In this document: positions 9,165-19,100 of the stretch, piece after piece
Position numbering within the stretch: position 1 is the first letter of the stretch
Layout of the letters: every line of letters begins with the position of its first letter
Assembly: GCA_030789695.1 (NCBI GenBank)
Contig: CM061141.1
Coordinates: 171,630,807 to 171,694,806 of the forward strand
DNA length: 64,000 nt
Source of the DNA: Scilla litardierei
Taxonomy: Eukaryota > Streptophyta > Magnoliopsida > Asparagales > Asparagaceae
Direction of reading: 5' to 3'
The notes under the pieces: model-generated
The model's database searches: none
What the model was told of the DNA's origin: nothing
What the model saw: only the letters and a program-made list of their open reading frames with translations
Position numbers and translations under genes: made by a program

Positions 9165-11399
9165 CTTTGGAAGCCAAGTCCAATTGGACTTTGACTTCCC
9201 CACATAATTCCTACTATGCACAACATTCGAAAAATAAGCATTCATATATACTTGTTTTTCATCCATGCTTGTGTCCTTCGGGCTCCAAATAGTGAAGATT
9301 TTAGGAGCACTCATCCTATTGGGTGCATGCATACGTTGTTGGTTTCTACGTGATGCATGACGTGGATAGGCATACGGAACATGATGGAATGGTGCACGAC
9401 GAGAATTATTCATATGATGCGGTGGGTGAACATATGCATGTGTGGGAACACGTGCGTGAGGGTGTCTCACATGGTGTGCACGTGCCCGAGAATGTGTAGC
9501 ATAGAAATCATCATATGTGTGAGATGGTGGAGTAGGACGTGTGTTCCTACGTGGCATGGTATTGGTGTACATATAAGCCTGCCCCTTCTTTGGAGGTCCA
9601 CCTGAAGTGGGTTTCTTTCCAAAAGAGGGTGTGGACGAGGTGGAAGCACCATTGGTAGATGAACTACCAATAGAGTGTTTGCTACCACTCGTAGAGTCAC
9701 CGGAAGTTGGCCTAACAAAAGTAGTGGCCGCTTTGGATGGACATCCCATCGTATACCCCAAACCAATGTGGTGATTGGCCGGAAGTAAGTCACTTAGGAT
9801 TTTATCCAAATGGTCATTACCTTTGTTGAATTTGTTAATTCGGCCCAATGTGTTCTCATATTTCTCTTTGAGAGAACGCATAGAAGTTTCCAAATTGGAT
9901 ACTTGCGACGTGAGCACAAAAACACGAGATTTAAGCTTCTCGTTCTCAATACTCAAAGTCGAGTTTTGAGAAGTTAAATCCGCTATCCTATGTTCTTCCG
10001 GATCATCAATGCTAACATGTTCAAGTTTAGATTTGAGATTGACAATCTCATTTCTTAACTCTTCAACAACGGTGTCGTTGTTGGTGATGATAGTCTTAGG
10101 CGAGGTTTGAATGCTAGCTAGGTCATCTTTTACTTTAGTATATCGATTTACTAATTTTGTATATTTAGACCATAAGTGAGAGTTAGCATCCCTAAGATCA
10201 TCCATCGTTACCTCATCGCCTTCGTCGTCGCTATCATCGGAAGAGGAGGATCCTTGATCGTGCTCCTCTCTTGCCATGAAACACATGTGCGCTTGCTCCA
10301 CGTGCTCATCGTCCGACTCTCCGCTTGAGGAATCCTCGGAGTCGGTGAATGTTGTTCCGACAAGTCCCTTTTTGTACCCCTTTTTGTACTTCTTTGACTT
10401 GTCGAACTTCGGTGCCTTCCACTTCTCCTTTTGCTTGTTTTGAGGACAATCCGTTTTGATGTGTCCTGGCTTATTGCATTTAAAGCACAAAGGTGGAGAG
10501 GCATTAGTAGAAGTAAACTTAGATTTTTGTTTGAAGTTACCCTTTCGGAAGAAGCGATTGAACTTCTTTGCCATGAGTGCAATGGATTCCATGTCCATTT
10601 CTTCTTCCGAGTCCTCATCATCGGTAGAGGTGGATGAAGCCGCCTTGAATGCAATCGCCTTTTTCTTAGGCGCATCTAGGTTCAAATAGGACTTCATCTT
10701 TTCTTGTAACTTCACCTTGCTATCTTTGCGTACCTCGTATGACATCAAAGTACCCATTAGTTGAACTACGGTATATTTGTTCATGTCATTACCTTCCTCG
10801 ATGGCGAAGGTACGTTTTTCCCAAGAAGAGGGAAGTCCTTCAATAATCTTTGAGCACTTCTCCTTTTGAGTGTAGGACTTGCCGAGGGCCTCTAACTCGT
10901 TTATTATGTCAACAAAGCGAGCGTAATATTCTTTCATCTTCTCACCCTGTTGCATATGAAACATTTCGTAATCTTTGTTTACGACTACGAGTTTAGAGTC
11001 TCTTACCCTACTCGTCCCTTCATGAAGTATGAGGAGGGAGTTCCAAATTTGATATGCACTCTTACATGTGCATATCTTATTGAAATCCTCGGGCTCCAAT
11101 GCGCATTGCAAGGCGTTCATTACCTTGGCATTGCTTACCTCCGCGGCGACCTCCGCGGTAGTCCATTTCTCAAAGTCTTCTTCTTTGGGTTCGATGTATT
11201 CCTTCATTGTAGTCCTCCATAAGGATGCACTCCGGAGGAAGGTTTCCATCCGGCATTTCCAATACCCGTAGTTGGTACCGTTGAAGAATGGAGGCCTCGT
11301 AGAGGAATGTCCTTCCATCACCGAAGATGCTCCTTCACGGTTCCTGAAGGTGTCATAGTTGGAAGGTGGAGGCATGGTCTTGTTGTCGTTGGCAGACAT
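9159..11399 (-). CDS. gag: Copia gag (UBN2-type capsid, CCHC nucleocapsid)
   Basis: 746 aa. The start ATG is only 27 nt downstream of the 5' LTR end and directly after the PBS. Residues 37-225 match the copia gag family (DUF4219/UBN2), from 'FFNGTNYGYWKCRME' through 'NALQCAL', 'IWNSLLILHEG' and 'LMGTLMSYEV'. A CCHC knuckle lies at C305-C308-H313-C318 ('CFKCNKPGHIKTDC'). Two acidic Ser/Asp patches (353-366, 384-400) precede a long coiled-coil-like region (about 405-525). Residues 636-692 hold about 13 His among Arg, Pro and Tyr, and the C-terminal 'PKIFTIWSPKD' is a motif of this lineage. It is long for a gag because of the coiled coil and His-rich tail. The ORF is intact; the protein should form the virus-like particle and bind the RNA. 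Confidence 0.95.
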   Translation of the reverse strand: MSANDNKTMPPPSNYDTFRNREGASSVMEGHSSTRPPFFNGTNYGYWKCRMETFLRSASLWRTTMKEYIEPKEEDFEKWTTAEVAAEVSNAKVMNALQCALEPEDFNKICTCKSAYQIWNSLLILHEGTSRVRDSKLVVVNKDYEMFHMQQGEKMKEYYARFVDIINELEALGKSYTQKEKCSKIIEGLPSSWEKRTFAIEEGNDMNKYTVVQLMGTLMSYEVRKDSKVKLQEKMKSYLNLDAPKKKAIAFKAASSTSTDDEDSEEEMDMESIALMAKKFNRFFRKGNFKQKSKFTSTNASPPLCFKCNKPGHIKTDCPQNKQKEKWKAPKFDKSKKYKKGYKKGLVGTTFTDSEDSSSGESDDEHVEQAHMCFMAREEHDQGSSSSDDSDDEGDEVTMDDLRDANSHLWSKYTKLVNRYTKVKDDLASIQTSPKTIITNNDTVVEELRNEIVNLKSKLEHVSIDDPEEHRIADLTSQNSTLSIENEKLKSRVFVLTSQVSNLETSMRSLKEKYENTLGRINKFNKGNDHLDKILSDLLPANHHIGLGYTMGCPSKAATTFVRPTSGDSTSGSKHSIGSSSTNGASTSSTPSFGKKPTSGGPPKKGQAYMYTNTMPRRNTRPTPPSHTYDDFYATHSRARAHHVRHPHARVPTHAYVHPPHHMNNSRRAPFHHVPYAYPRHASRRNQQRMHAPNRMSAPKIFTIWSPKDTSMDEKQVYMNAYFSNVVHSRNYVGKSKSNWTWLPKV

Positions 11400-11410
11400 A
11401 GCTAAGTATC

Positions 11411-11425
11411 TGGCTCTGATGCCAA
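11411..11425 (-). other. Primer binding site, initiator Met-tRNA type
   Basis: On the minus strand, TGGCATCAGAGCCAG follows the 5' LTR end (GGGCATTACA) after two bases. It matches the canonical TGGTATCAGAGC with one mismatch. Confidence 0.9.
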
Positions 11426-12167
11426 ATGTAATGCCCTACTAGCTACTGCACAAGTACTAGAGGGGGGGTGAATAGTACTTTAAAATAATAAGGAGTATAA
11501 TTCCAAATTAAATTGCAAACAACTACCAAATCAATTTGCGGAAGCTTAAATTGAATGACAACAACAAAATTAACAATGCAAACAAATGATGTTAATGGGT
11601 TCGGATCCACCCAAGTCTCCCCGACTTGTTCCCGGTGATCCTACGTCCCAACCACCCGGATCCCTTCCGGATACTTGAGTTAGAAACCCTAACTCAAGAT
11701 TTCCACTATGAATATCTTGTGAAAAACCTTCACAAGATCAAATCATACATGCAATAGCAAACGTGAATCCCACAACCCGGGATCACAACCTTCTCTCACA
11801 ACCGAGAGAATCACAAAGCAATATTAAAGAGTTTAATATGAAATAAACAATCTTACCACAAAATCCTATACCTTGAGTTTTTCTTACCCAAATGGTGAAA
11901 TGAAGGATTTGAGGAAGATGAAGTCACCAAGACCTAGCACCAAGGAAATGACCAGCAATTGGTGCCTAGGGATGATTTGGAGACTTGGATCAAGCAATAG
12001 CTTGAAGAGCTCACCAAGAACAAGCTTCTCTCTAGATCTAGAAATGAGAGAGAATGGGTTTCTTGTGAGGAAGAGAGCTTTAGATTAGAGTGAGAAAGGC
12101 TATCTCTTTAGAACTCAATGAATCTCTTAATGGCAGCTCTAACCTAGATAGAAATGACCTAGGTTTG

Positions 12168-12175
12168 TATTTATA
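12168..12175 (-). promoter_or_regulatory. TATA box in 5' LTR (probable element promoter)
   Basis: TATAAATA on the minus strand, preceded by CCC. Transcription would start about 30 bp further on, near 12140, leaving roughly 0.7 kb of R-U5 before gag. Confidence 0.65.
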
Positions 12176-12230
12176 GGGTCCCATAAAAACAAGTTAGGTC
12201 ATTCACCAACGGATAGAAATCTGTGAGAAT

Positions 12231-12770
12231 TAGTCGGTCAAAGAACAGTCACTGACCGACTAGTTCATCAACTAGTCGGTCAGTCAAACAGCATGGACCG
12301 ACTAAGTGAAGATCTGAGAAGAGATAGAATTTCAGACCTAGAAATCTAGTCGGTCCAAGAAGACTGTCTGACCGACTAGTTTCACAACTAGTCGGTCAGT
12401 CAATGAACGTAGACCGACTAAGAGGCAAAATGAATTAGTCTGAATGCAAAGTGACTTAGTCGGTCCAAGAACAAAAGTTGACCGACTAAATTGTCAACTA
12501 GTCGGTCACCAAACGTTCTTAGACCGACTAACGATAAACAGTAGCTTAGGAGAATTTTAGTATGAACATTAAGTCACAACTAGTCGGTCAAAGAAGCATC
12601 ACTGACCGACTAGTTCACAAACTAGTCGGTCGGTGAGTCAACGTAGACCGACTAACAGTAAACAGTAAAGTCCAAGAAATTAAGGAATCAAACTAGTCGG
12701 TCCAAGAACAGTTGCCGACCGACTAGATCACCATCTAGTCGGTCAGTACTTGTTCTTGTACCAACTAACA
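12231..12770. repeat. U3 hairpin array in 5' LTR (five ~115-bp units)
   Basis: Same five-unit arrangement as 1481-2020. Several LTR-LTR substitutions fall inside it, and in most of them this copy keeps the regular motif (ACCGACTAG, CTAGTCGGTC) where the other LTR has lost it. Confidence 0.9.
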
Positions 12771-13168
12771 TGCACAATAAAGTCCGAATCGAAGCGCGAT
12801 GCTTCGAGGAAGTTAGAATGAACTTCTGCAAGGATCCTAGAGCTACGAAATGAGCGTAATGAAGATAGAAACGTAAGATATACTCAAGGCTTAACATTCT
12901 ATATATCGAAGCTAAAAGACTATAAATAAAACCTTAATAAACGGTCTTCGAGAGCTTCGATTGAATCTTCATAACTTCCAAAACGGCGCAAGAGCTTCAA
13001 CGAAGCTTTAGACATGAATACGAGCTTTGGGAAGTGTTGAGATGTCGCTTTGAATGTTCTCGTGAAATTGGCGACGATCTCCAATACTGCGCTCACAAAT
13101 TGTTAGTTCATGGATTATTTATGTTTGCTCATCATCAAAACCAAATCCGGGGAGTCCAATATTCAACA

Positions 13169-13173
13169 CAACC
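13169..13173. repeat. Target-site duplication of nested copia, right copy (CAACC)
   Basis: CAACC directly follows the right LTR end and matches 665-669. Confidence 0.9.
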
Positions 13174-13407
13174 AGGTGTAGTGTGTAAGGTAACCAGCAT
13201 GGCAAGTGTAATGTATACAGCAATAGTCGTGACGGTGTAGTTTGTACAGCAATATGTGTAGCAAGTGTGGTGTGTACAGCAATAAGTGTAACAGGCGTAG
13301 TGCGTACAGCAATATGTGTAGCAAGTGTGGTGTGTACAGCAATAAGTGTAACAGGCGTAGTGCGTACAGCAATATGTATGGACAAGTGTGATGTGCACAA
13401 CAATAGT
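13174..13407. repeat. 30-bp minisatellite in outer LTR
   Basis: Tandem units of about 30 bp built on 'GTGTGTACAGCAATA(A/T)GTGTA', with a 60-bp higher-order alternation (GCAAGTGTGGTG... / ACAGGCGTAGTG...). Copies at the edges are more diverged. ORFs through it are low-complexity and not considered genes. Confidence 0.9.
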
Positions 13408-13710
13408 CAATCGTGACAATAATTTTAGTAGTTTACTCCATAGCATCAGCATAGGTGAAGCGAAGGGTGCATCAATCAACCAATCAATCAATCTCCTATC
13501 TAGTGACAAGCCCAGTGTCTGAGGGGGAGGTGACCAGCATCACACCCAAGTCAACGGGAGCTACCCGTGACTATATACTCACCGACCCGTCCAGGTGTCG
13601 GTCAAGTTCACCACTAGAGTGTAATCCAGCTTTCCAGCCTCTACTACACTAGACTACCCCACCCAAGTGTCCATAAGTCAAACCATAGTTCAATGTTTGC
13701 CGAGTGGCAA

Positions 13711-13814
13711 CATTCCGTAAGCGGCCCGCGGCCCAATATCCGTAATTGCCCGAAGGCCCAATATCCGTAATTGCCCGAAGGCCCAATGTTCCGTAAAATG
13801 CCCGAAGGCCCATT
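13711..13814. repeat. Short GCCCGAAGGCCCAATATCCGTAATT tandem repeat in outer LTR
   Basis: Three to four copies of a ~27-bp unit containing GCCCGAAGGCCC and ATCCGTAA. The GGGCCTTCGGGC-type core is self-complementary. Confidence 0.8.
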
Positions 13815-14641
13815 ATCACATACCATTAGGGTACACATCACATAATAAATGGAAAACGAAGGAAGATAGCTTTTCATGTGCAATATTTTAGGAGACTAAA
13901 GCAACCAATATATCAACAGGATCCATTAAAACTATTTGATTATAAAAGTTATTACTTGACATTACTGCCATGTACGTCATCTTAGGAAGTTTGAATACAA
14001 AGAAAATACTTACACCTTTAAAAGTAGTAGGATAACAATATACTTTCAGGGGTAAATACTTGCGTCTTTGAAAACAGTTGTAGAAAACGGTATACTTGTC
14101 TGAAATGTTTTGGGTGTACACGCGTTCGTCACGGAGGCACGAATTTCCTGCGTCAAGGGTCTCGTAATATCAGCTAAAAGGTCCTGAACTAATTATAAGA
14201 TTATATCTTATAAGTTAACCATATTAGTTACATTAAGTATACTATTCTGCTTATTGTTTTTATAAGGCATACATACCAACTATATTAGTACCCGCAGCAT
14301 GCATACCAATTTATAAAAATGTATTCACACTTATTTACTTATTTAACTAACAAGGCTGTTAAACATATATGATATGAGAATATATCTATATGCATCGGCC
14401 TCCTGTCATGATAATAATGGAGTACTGGTTATATTAACAATGCCCGTTCATTGGATAATTTATAAAAATAGGCTTATACTGCCCTGACCTATATAAATTT
14501 ATCACTAGCAGCTAATATTTACCAACGGTTGAAATATGAGGACAAACACTACCACTTATCCCCACCTATTAAATATAATAATATTACATTATACAATGTT
14601 ACTTTCATATGATAATAATAATGCAGCTAACTAGCAGTTAC
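13815..14641. other. AT-rich part of outer LTR, no gene seen
   Basis: About 0.8 kb of AT-rich sequence. A TATA-like string (CTATATAAATTTAT near 14490) occurs but its relevance is unclear. Short ORFs lack any recognisable similarity. Confidence 0.5.
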
Positions 14642-15307
14642 TCACGTGTTTGCCCGTTGCGACACTTTGCAGATGGCGGCGACTAGCGGCAAGCGGAGGT
14701 TGTCGAGAGAGGCGAAGCAGCGACTGAAGGGAGAAGGGACGTCGGAAGATGGGAACTGCGGCTGTAGACAACCGGCAACTGGCGATGGGCGAGCTCCGTA
14801 CGGCGGCGGCGACTGAGGCGACGGCAACTGAGCGGTGGAGTTCACGGCAGGGGCGGTTGTTGATAGCGCCGGAGGTCGGGAGTTGATGGGGAGATGTCCG
14901 ACGGTGAGGACGTTGGTGCTGTCGGAGGCGAGCTTGGCCGGCGGTGTGGTTAGTTCAGCGACGTCGGAGAGTCGGACGAGTGATGCACTGGCAGTTGAGA
15001 GGTGGCTCGGGGAGGTCGCCGGGAGCTCGGGGTGGAGGAGGGTTGTTCGGCGTCGGAAGGAAGGAGGGGAGATGGGCGTCGTCGAGGTGGCCGCGAGGGC
15101 GAAGGCTAAGGAATGGCGCTGGCCCACGGCGAACAGAGGAAGGGTGGCGGCCTGCGGTCGAAGTGGCGGAGCGATGCCGGTGCTGTTGAACGGAGGGGTC
15201 CGAGCGACAAAGGAGAAGCACCGGTGAGGGGGAGCGTGTGTCCGAGGAGGTGCGAGGATCGTGCGATGCTTGGTGGCTTCGTGTGAGGCGCGGAGGAGGC
15301 TCGGCAT
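14642..15307 (-). other. GC-rich block in outer LTR with a 221-codon open frame, doubtful gene
   Basis: A sharply GC-rich island in an AT-rich LTR. Its minus-strand frame is open for 221 codons, but the product is a Pro/Ser/Ala/Arg-rich low-complexity string with no recognisable domain. Other frames, including one of 130 codons on the plus strand, are also open, as expected in GC-rich DNA. The block could be the leader or U5 region of the original element, or captured host sequence. I do not call a gene. Confidence 0.4.
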
Positions 15308-16139
15308 GCGATGCTTGCGTGGGGAAGAAGAAGGCTGCGGGGATGTGGTTGTAGGGTGAAACCAAAAACTAGGGTTCCTTAAAAGAAATGTAGGGCTAGG
15401 GTTAGGCTGCTGTAGGGAAAGAATAGCCTAGGGTGTTAGTTCACGTGAGGTGGGGATTTTAAAAACAAAACATGCGGTTATTGCACCTCACATGGCTAGC
15501 TTTTTAAAGGGCTCTAGGGTTATGTAGTTGGGTCCTAGTGGGCATGGCTTAGGTGCACGTGAATAGGGAGGCTGAGGTGATAGCTACAGGTTTATAGTGC
15601 AAGGTTTAAAAAGAAACTGTAGGCTAAGGGTGGGTTCGGCCATGGGTTCAAACAAAGGGTTAGAGTACAATAGGAAGGGTTTGAAAGATTATTAATAGGA
15701 TTAATAAGGGAAATTTTAGAGCTAATTAATTATAGGTTTAAATAGGGAAGCTTTTTAAAAATAGATTTTATTAGGAGAAATAAGTGCTCATCAATCTTAG
15801 TTATTAGGTAGCAGAAAAGAAAGGGTTTGAAATAAAGAAATTATCATGTTATAAAGGGGGTAATTAGGGCCAATTCAAGTCAATTAAATGGGTTTTAAAA
15901 ATAGAAAACTACATTCAAATTTTAAAAGTTTAAAAAGATTTGCAATTCGAATTTTGAATTGAAAATAAAAAGATTTTAAGAAGAGGCATTAAAAATAATA
16001 ATAAAGGGTTATAATAATAGGAATAATAATAAGTTCGAAAAATTGAAATGAATAAGGGGACAAAACGTCTTACAACGGATACATGAAAAATACATGAGAG
16101 AAATATAGATAAAAGTAACGATAGAAACCGGTCGTTACA
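15308..16139. other. Remaining right part of outer LTR
   Basis: On the minus strand it begins TGTAACGACCGG, runs through AT-rich sequence, and has ACCCTAG-type motifs (15360-15440) next to the GC block. This would fit an upstream and leader region of an LTR read on the minus strand. No ORF. Confidence 0.5.
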
Positions 16140-16144
16140 AATTT
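16140..16144. repeat. Target-site duplication of outer LTR element, right copy (AATTT)
   Basis: AATTT follows the element end GTTACA and matches 57-61. Confidence 0.9.
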
Positions 16145-19100
16145 ACTCTTGGATTCAAAACACAAGCAATTACACCCGTCTCTGATTTCGGGGACTCGCA
16201 CGGATTTCGTGGGAGTTTTGGTGGAATATGAGGTCAAATATAGAGTAAACATTGTTTCTATGGGGAAGAGGAGGATGTTTCCTCTATTCCCATTAAATTT
16301 CAATTGGAATTGCCCAACATTTGCCCGAAATAGACGGTTTGATGTATTTTTCGGTTTCTGGATGCCCTAGCTTGAGCTCTAATGGATGATGGAGTGCATT
16401 CTAGGCCTCAAACGATCAAAATCTTCATTCCTTAGCTTCCGATAGTGCGTCACCATCAGTTTCTACCGAGAAACTGCAAGAATTTACTCTTGGTTTTAAA
16501 ACGCAATAAATTGCACTTGTCTCTGTTTTTTAGGACTCGCACGGATTTCGTGGGAGTTTTGGAGGAATATGAGGACAAATGGAGATAAATGTTGTTTTAA
16601 TGCATAGTGGAGGTTGTTTCTTCTATTCCTACGAAATTTCAATTGGCATTGCCCAACGGTTGTCCAAAATAGTAGGTCTAAAGCATTTTTCGGTTTCTGG
16701 CTGCACTAGCTTGCTCTAATGGATGAAAGATGTCATTATAGTCCTCAACCGATCGAAATCCTCATTCCTTGCCTTCCGATAGTGCGTCACCATTGTTTTA
16801 TACCGAAAAATTATCAGAATTTACTCTTGAATTCTAAACATAAGCAATGGCAACCGTCACTGATTTCTGGGACTCACACGGAATTCGTCGGAGCTTTGGA
16901 GGAATGTGAGGACAAATGGAGAGTAAACGTTGTTTCTAAGTGGAGAGGATGTAGGTTTCCTTGTTCCTACGAAATAATTGGAATTGCCCAACGGGTGCCC
17001 AAAATAACAGGTTTGAAGCATTTTTCAGTCCCTGGGTGCCCTAGCTTACTCTAATGAATGAAGAAGGGCAGTTTTGGCCTCGTACGATCAAAATATTCGT
17101 TCCTGAGCTTCTGAAATGGCGTCACCATCAGCTTCTACGGAAAAACTAAAAGAATTTACTATTGGATTCAAAACACAAGCAATGCCACCCGTCTCTGATT
17201 TCAGGGTCTCACACGGAATTCGTGGGAGTTTTGGAGGAATATTAGGACAAATGGAGAGTAAACGTTCTTTATATGCAAAGTGGATGTTGTTTCCTCTATT
17301 CCCACGTAATTTAAATTGGAATTGCGCAATGGTTGCCCAAAATAGTAGGTTTGAAATATTTTTTGGTTTTTGGCTACCCTAGCTCACTCTAATGGATGAA
17401 GGTGTGCACTCTAGGCCTCAAACAATCGAAATCTTCGTTCCTGATCTTCTGATAGTGCGTCACCATCGTTTTCGATCGAAAACAACACGAATTTATTCTT
17501 GGATTCAAAACACAAGCAATTGCACCTGTCTTTAATTTCGAGGACTCACGAGAATTTCGTGGGAGTTTTGGAGGACTATGAGGACAAATGTAGAGTAAAC
17601 ATTGTTTCAATGTAGAAATAAGGTTGTTTTCTTTATTCCCACGAAGTTTCAATTGGAATTGCCCAACGGTTGGACAAAATAGAAGGTTTGAAGTATTTTT
17701 CGATTTCTGGCTGCCCTAGCTCACTCTAATGAATTAAGGAGAGCATTCTAGGCCTCAAATGATCGAAATATTTGTTTCGTAGCTTCTGATAGTGTGTCAC
17801 CATCATTTTCTACCAAAATACTACAAGAATTAACTCTTGGATTCAAAACACAAACAATTGCACCCGCCTATGATTTCAGGGACTCGCACAGATTTCGTGG
17901 GAGTTTTGAATGAATATGAGGACAAATGGAGAGCAAACGTTGTTTCTATATGGAGATGAGGTAGGTTCTCCTGTTCCTACGAAATTTCAATTGGAATTGT
18001 CCAATGGTTGCTCAGAATAACAGGTACGAAGCATTTTTCGGTTTGTGGCTGCCCTAGCTCACTCTAATGGGTGAAGAATGCCGTTCTAGGCCTCAAACGA
18101 TCGAAATATTCATTCCTGAGCTTCCGATAGTGCGTCACCCTCGTTTTCTACCGAAATACTAAAAGAATTTACTCTTAAATTCAAAACACAAACAATGGCA
18201 CTCGTCTCTGATTTATGGGACTCGCATGGAATTCGTCGAAGTTTTGGTGGAATATGAGGATAAATGGAGAGTAAACGTTGTTTTTTTGCAAAGTGGATGT
18301 TGTTTCCTCTATTCCCACGTAATTTAAATTGGAATTGTCCAACAGTTACCCAAAATTACAGGTTTGAAGTATTTTTCGGCTTCTGGCTGCCCTAGCTCAC
18401 TCTAATGGATGAAGCAGTGCATTCTATGCCTCAAACAATCCAAATCTTAATTCATGAGTTTTCGATAGAACGCCACCATCTTTTTCTACTAAAAACGACA
18501 CGAATTTACTCTTATATTCAAAACACAAGCAATTGCACTTGTCTTTGATTTCGGAGACTCGCGAGATTTTCGTGGGAGTATTGGAGGACAATGAGGAAAA
18601 ATGTAAAGTAAAAGTTGTTTCAATGCAGAGATGAGGTTGTTTTCTTTATTCACACGAAGTTTCAATTGGAATTGCCCAATGGTTGCACAAAATAGAAGGT
18701 TTGAAGCAATTTTCGATTTCTGACTGCCTTAGTTCAGTCTAATGGATGAAGGAATGCATTCTAGGCCTCAAACGATCAAATATTCGTTCTTGCGCTTCTG
18801 ATAGTGCGTCACCATTGTTTTCCATTGAAATACTGCAAGAATTAACTCTTGGATTCAAAACAAAAGCAATTGCAACCGCCTTTGATTTTTGGGACTCGCA
18901 CGGATTTCGTGGGAGTTTTAGAGGAATACGAGGACAAATGGACTGTAAACGTTGTTTCTACGTGGAGAGGGGGTAGTTTTCCCAATTCCGATGAAATTTC
19001 AATTGGAATTGCCCAACGGTTGTCCAAAATAACAGGTTTGAAGTATTTTTTTTTCAATTTATGGCTGCCCTAACTCACTACAATGGATGAATGAGTGAAT

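Larger units (their letters stand above)
670..13168 (-). mobile_element. Complete Ty1/copia retrotransposon (SIRE/Maximus-like) with a third ORF
   Basis: A 12.5-kb element on the minus strand with two LTRs of 1,742 and 1,749 bp, a 5-bp TSD, PBS next to the 5' LTR and PPT next to the 3' LTR. Order in the sense direction: 5' LTR, gag, protease-integrase-RT-RNase H, hairpin array, third ORF, long AT-rich 3' region, 3' LTR. Integrase before RT makes it copia. The UBN2-type gag, large size, long LTRs and an ORF after pol point to the SIRE/Maximus lineage. The LTRs differ by about 11 substitutions plus one poly-G length change by eye (~0.6%), so insertion was recent. gag, pol and the third ORF are each long and uninterrupted, but several stops separate gag from pol. 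Confidence 0.95.
11427..13168 (-). repeat. 5' LTR of nested copia
   Basis: 1,742 bp, intact TG...CA ends on the minus strand. Nearly identical to the 3' LTR. It contains the U3 hairpin array (12231-12770) and the TATA box (12168-12175). No gene. Confidence 0.95.
62..16139 (-). mobile_element. Solo-LTR-like Ty3/gypsy-type element, interrupted by a nested copia
   Basis: The element begins TGTCACGCCCC and ends GGTCGTTACA on the plus strand, with AATTT duplicated on both sides. Without the nested copia (670-13168 plus one 5-bp duplication) it is about 3.57 kb. No second copy of its ends, no PBS and no gag-pol were found, so a solo LTR left by LTR-LTR recombination is the simplest reading. Read on the minus strand it starts TGTAACGACC and ends GGGGCGTGACA, a terminal pair I associate with large plant gypsy LTRs (Tekay/Del type); the lineage and orientation are inferences. 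The remaining body holds two minisatellites, a GC-rich block around 14660-15300 and AT-rich sequence. A non-autonomous element with unrecognised ends cannot be excluded. Confidence 0.75.

Noticed and set aside
14835..15227. 130-codon plus-strand ORF in the GC block
   Set aside because: Low-complexity Gly/Arg/Val text; frames on both strands are open because the DNA is GC-rich.
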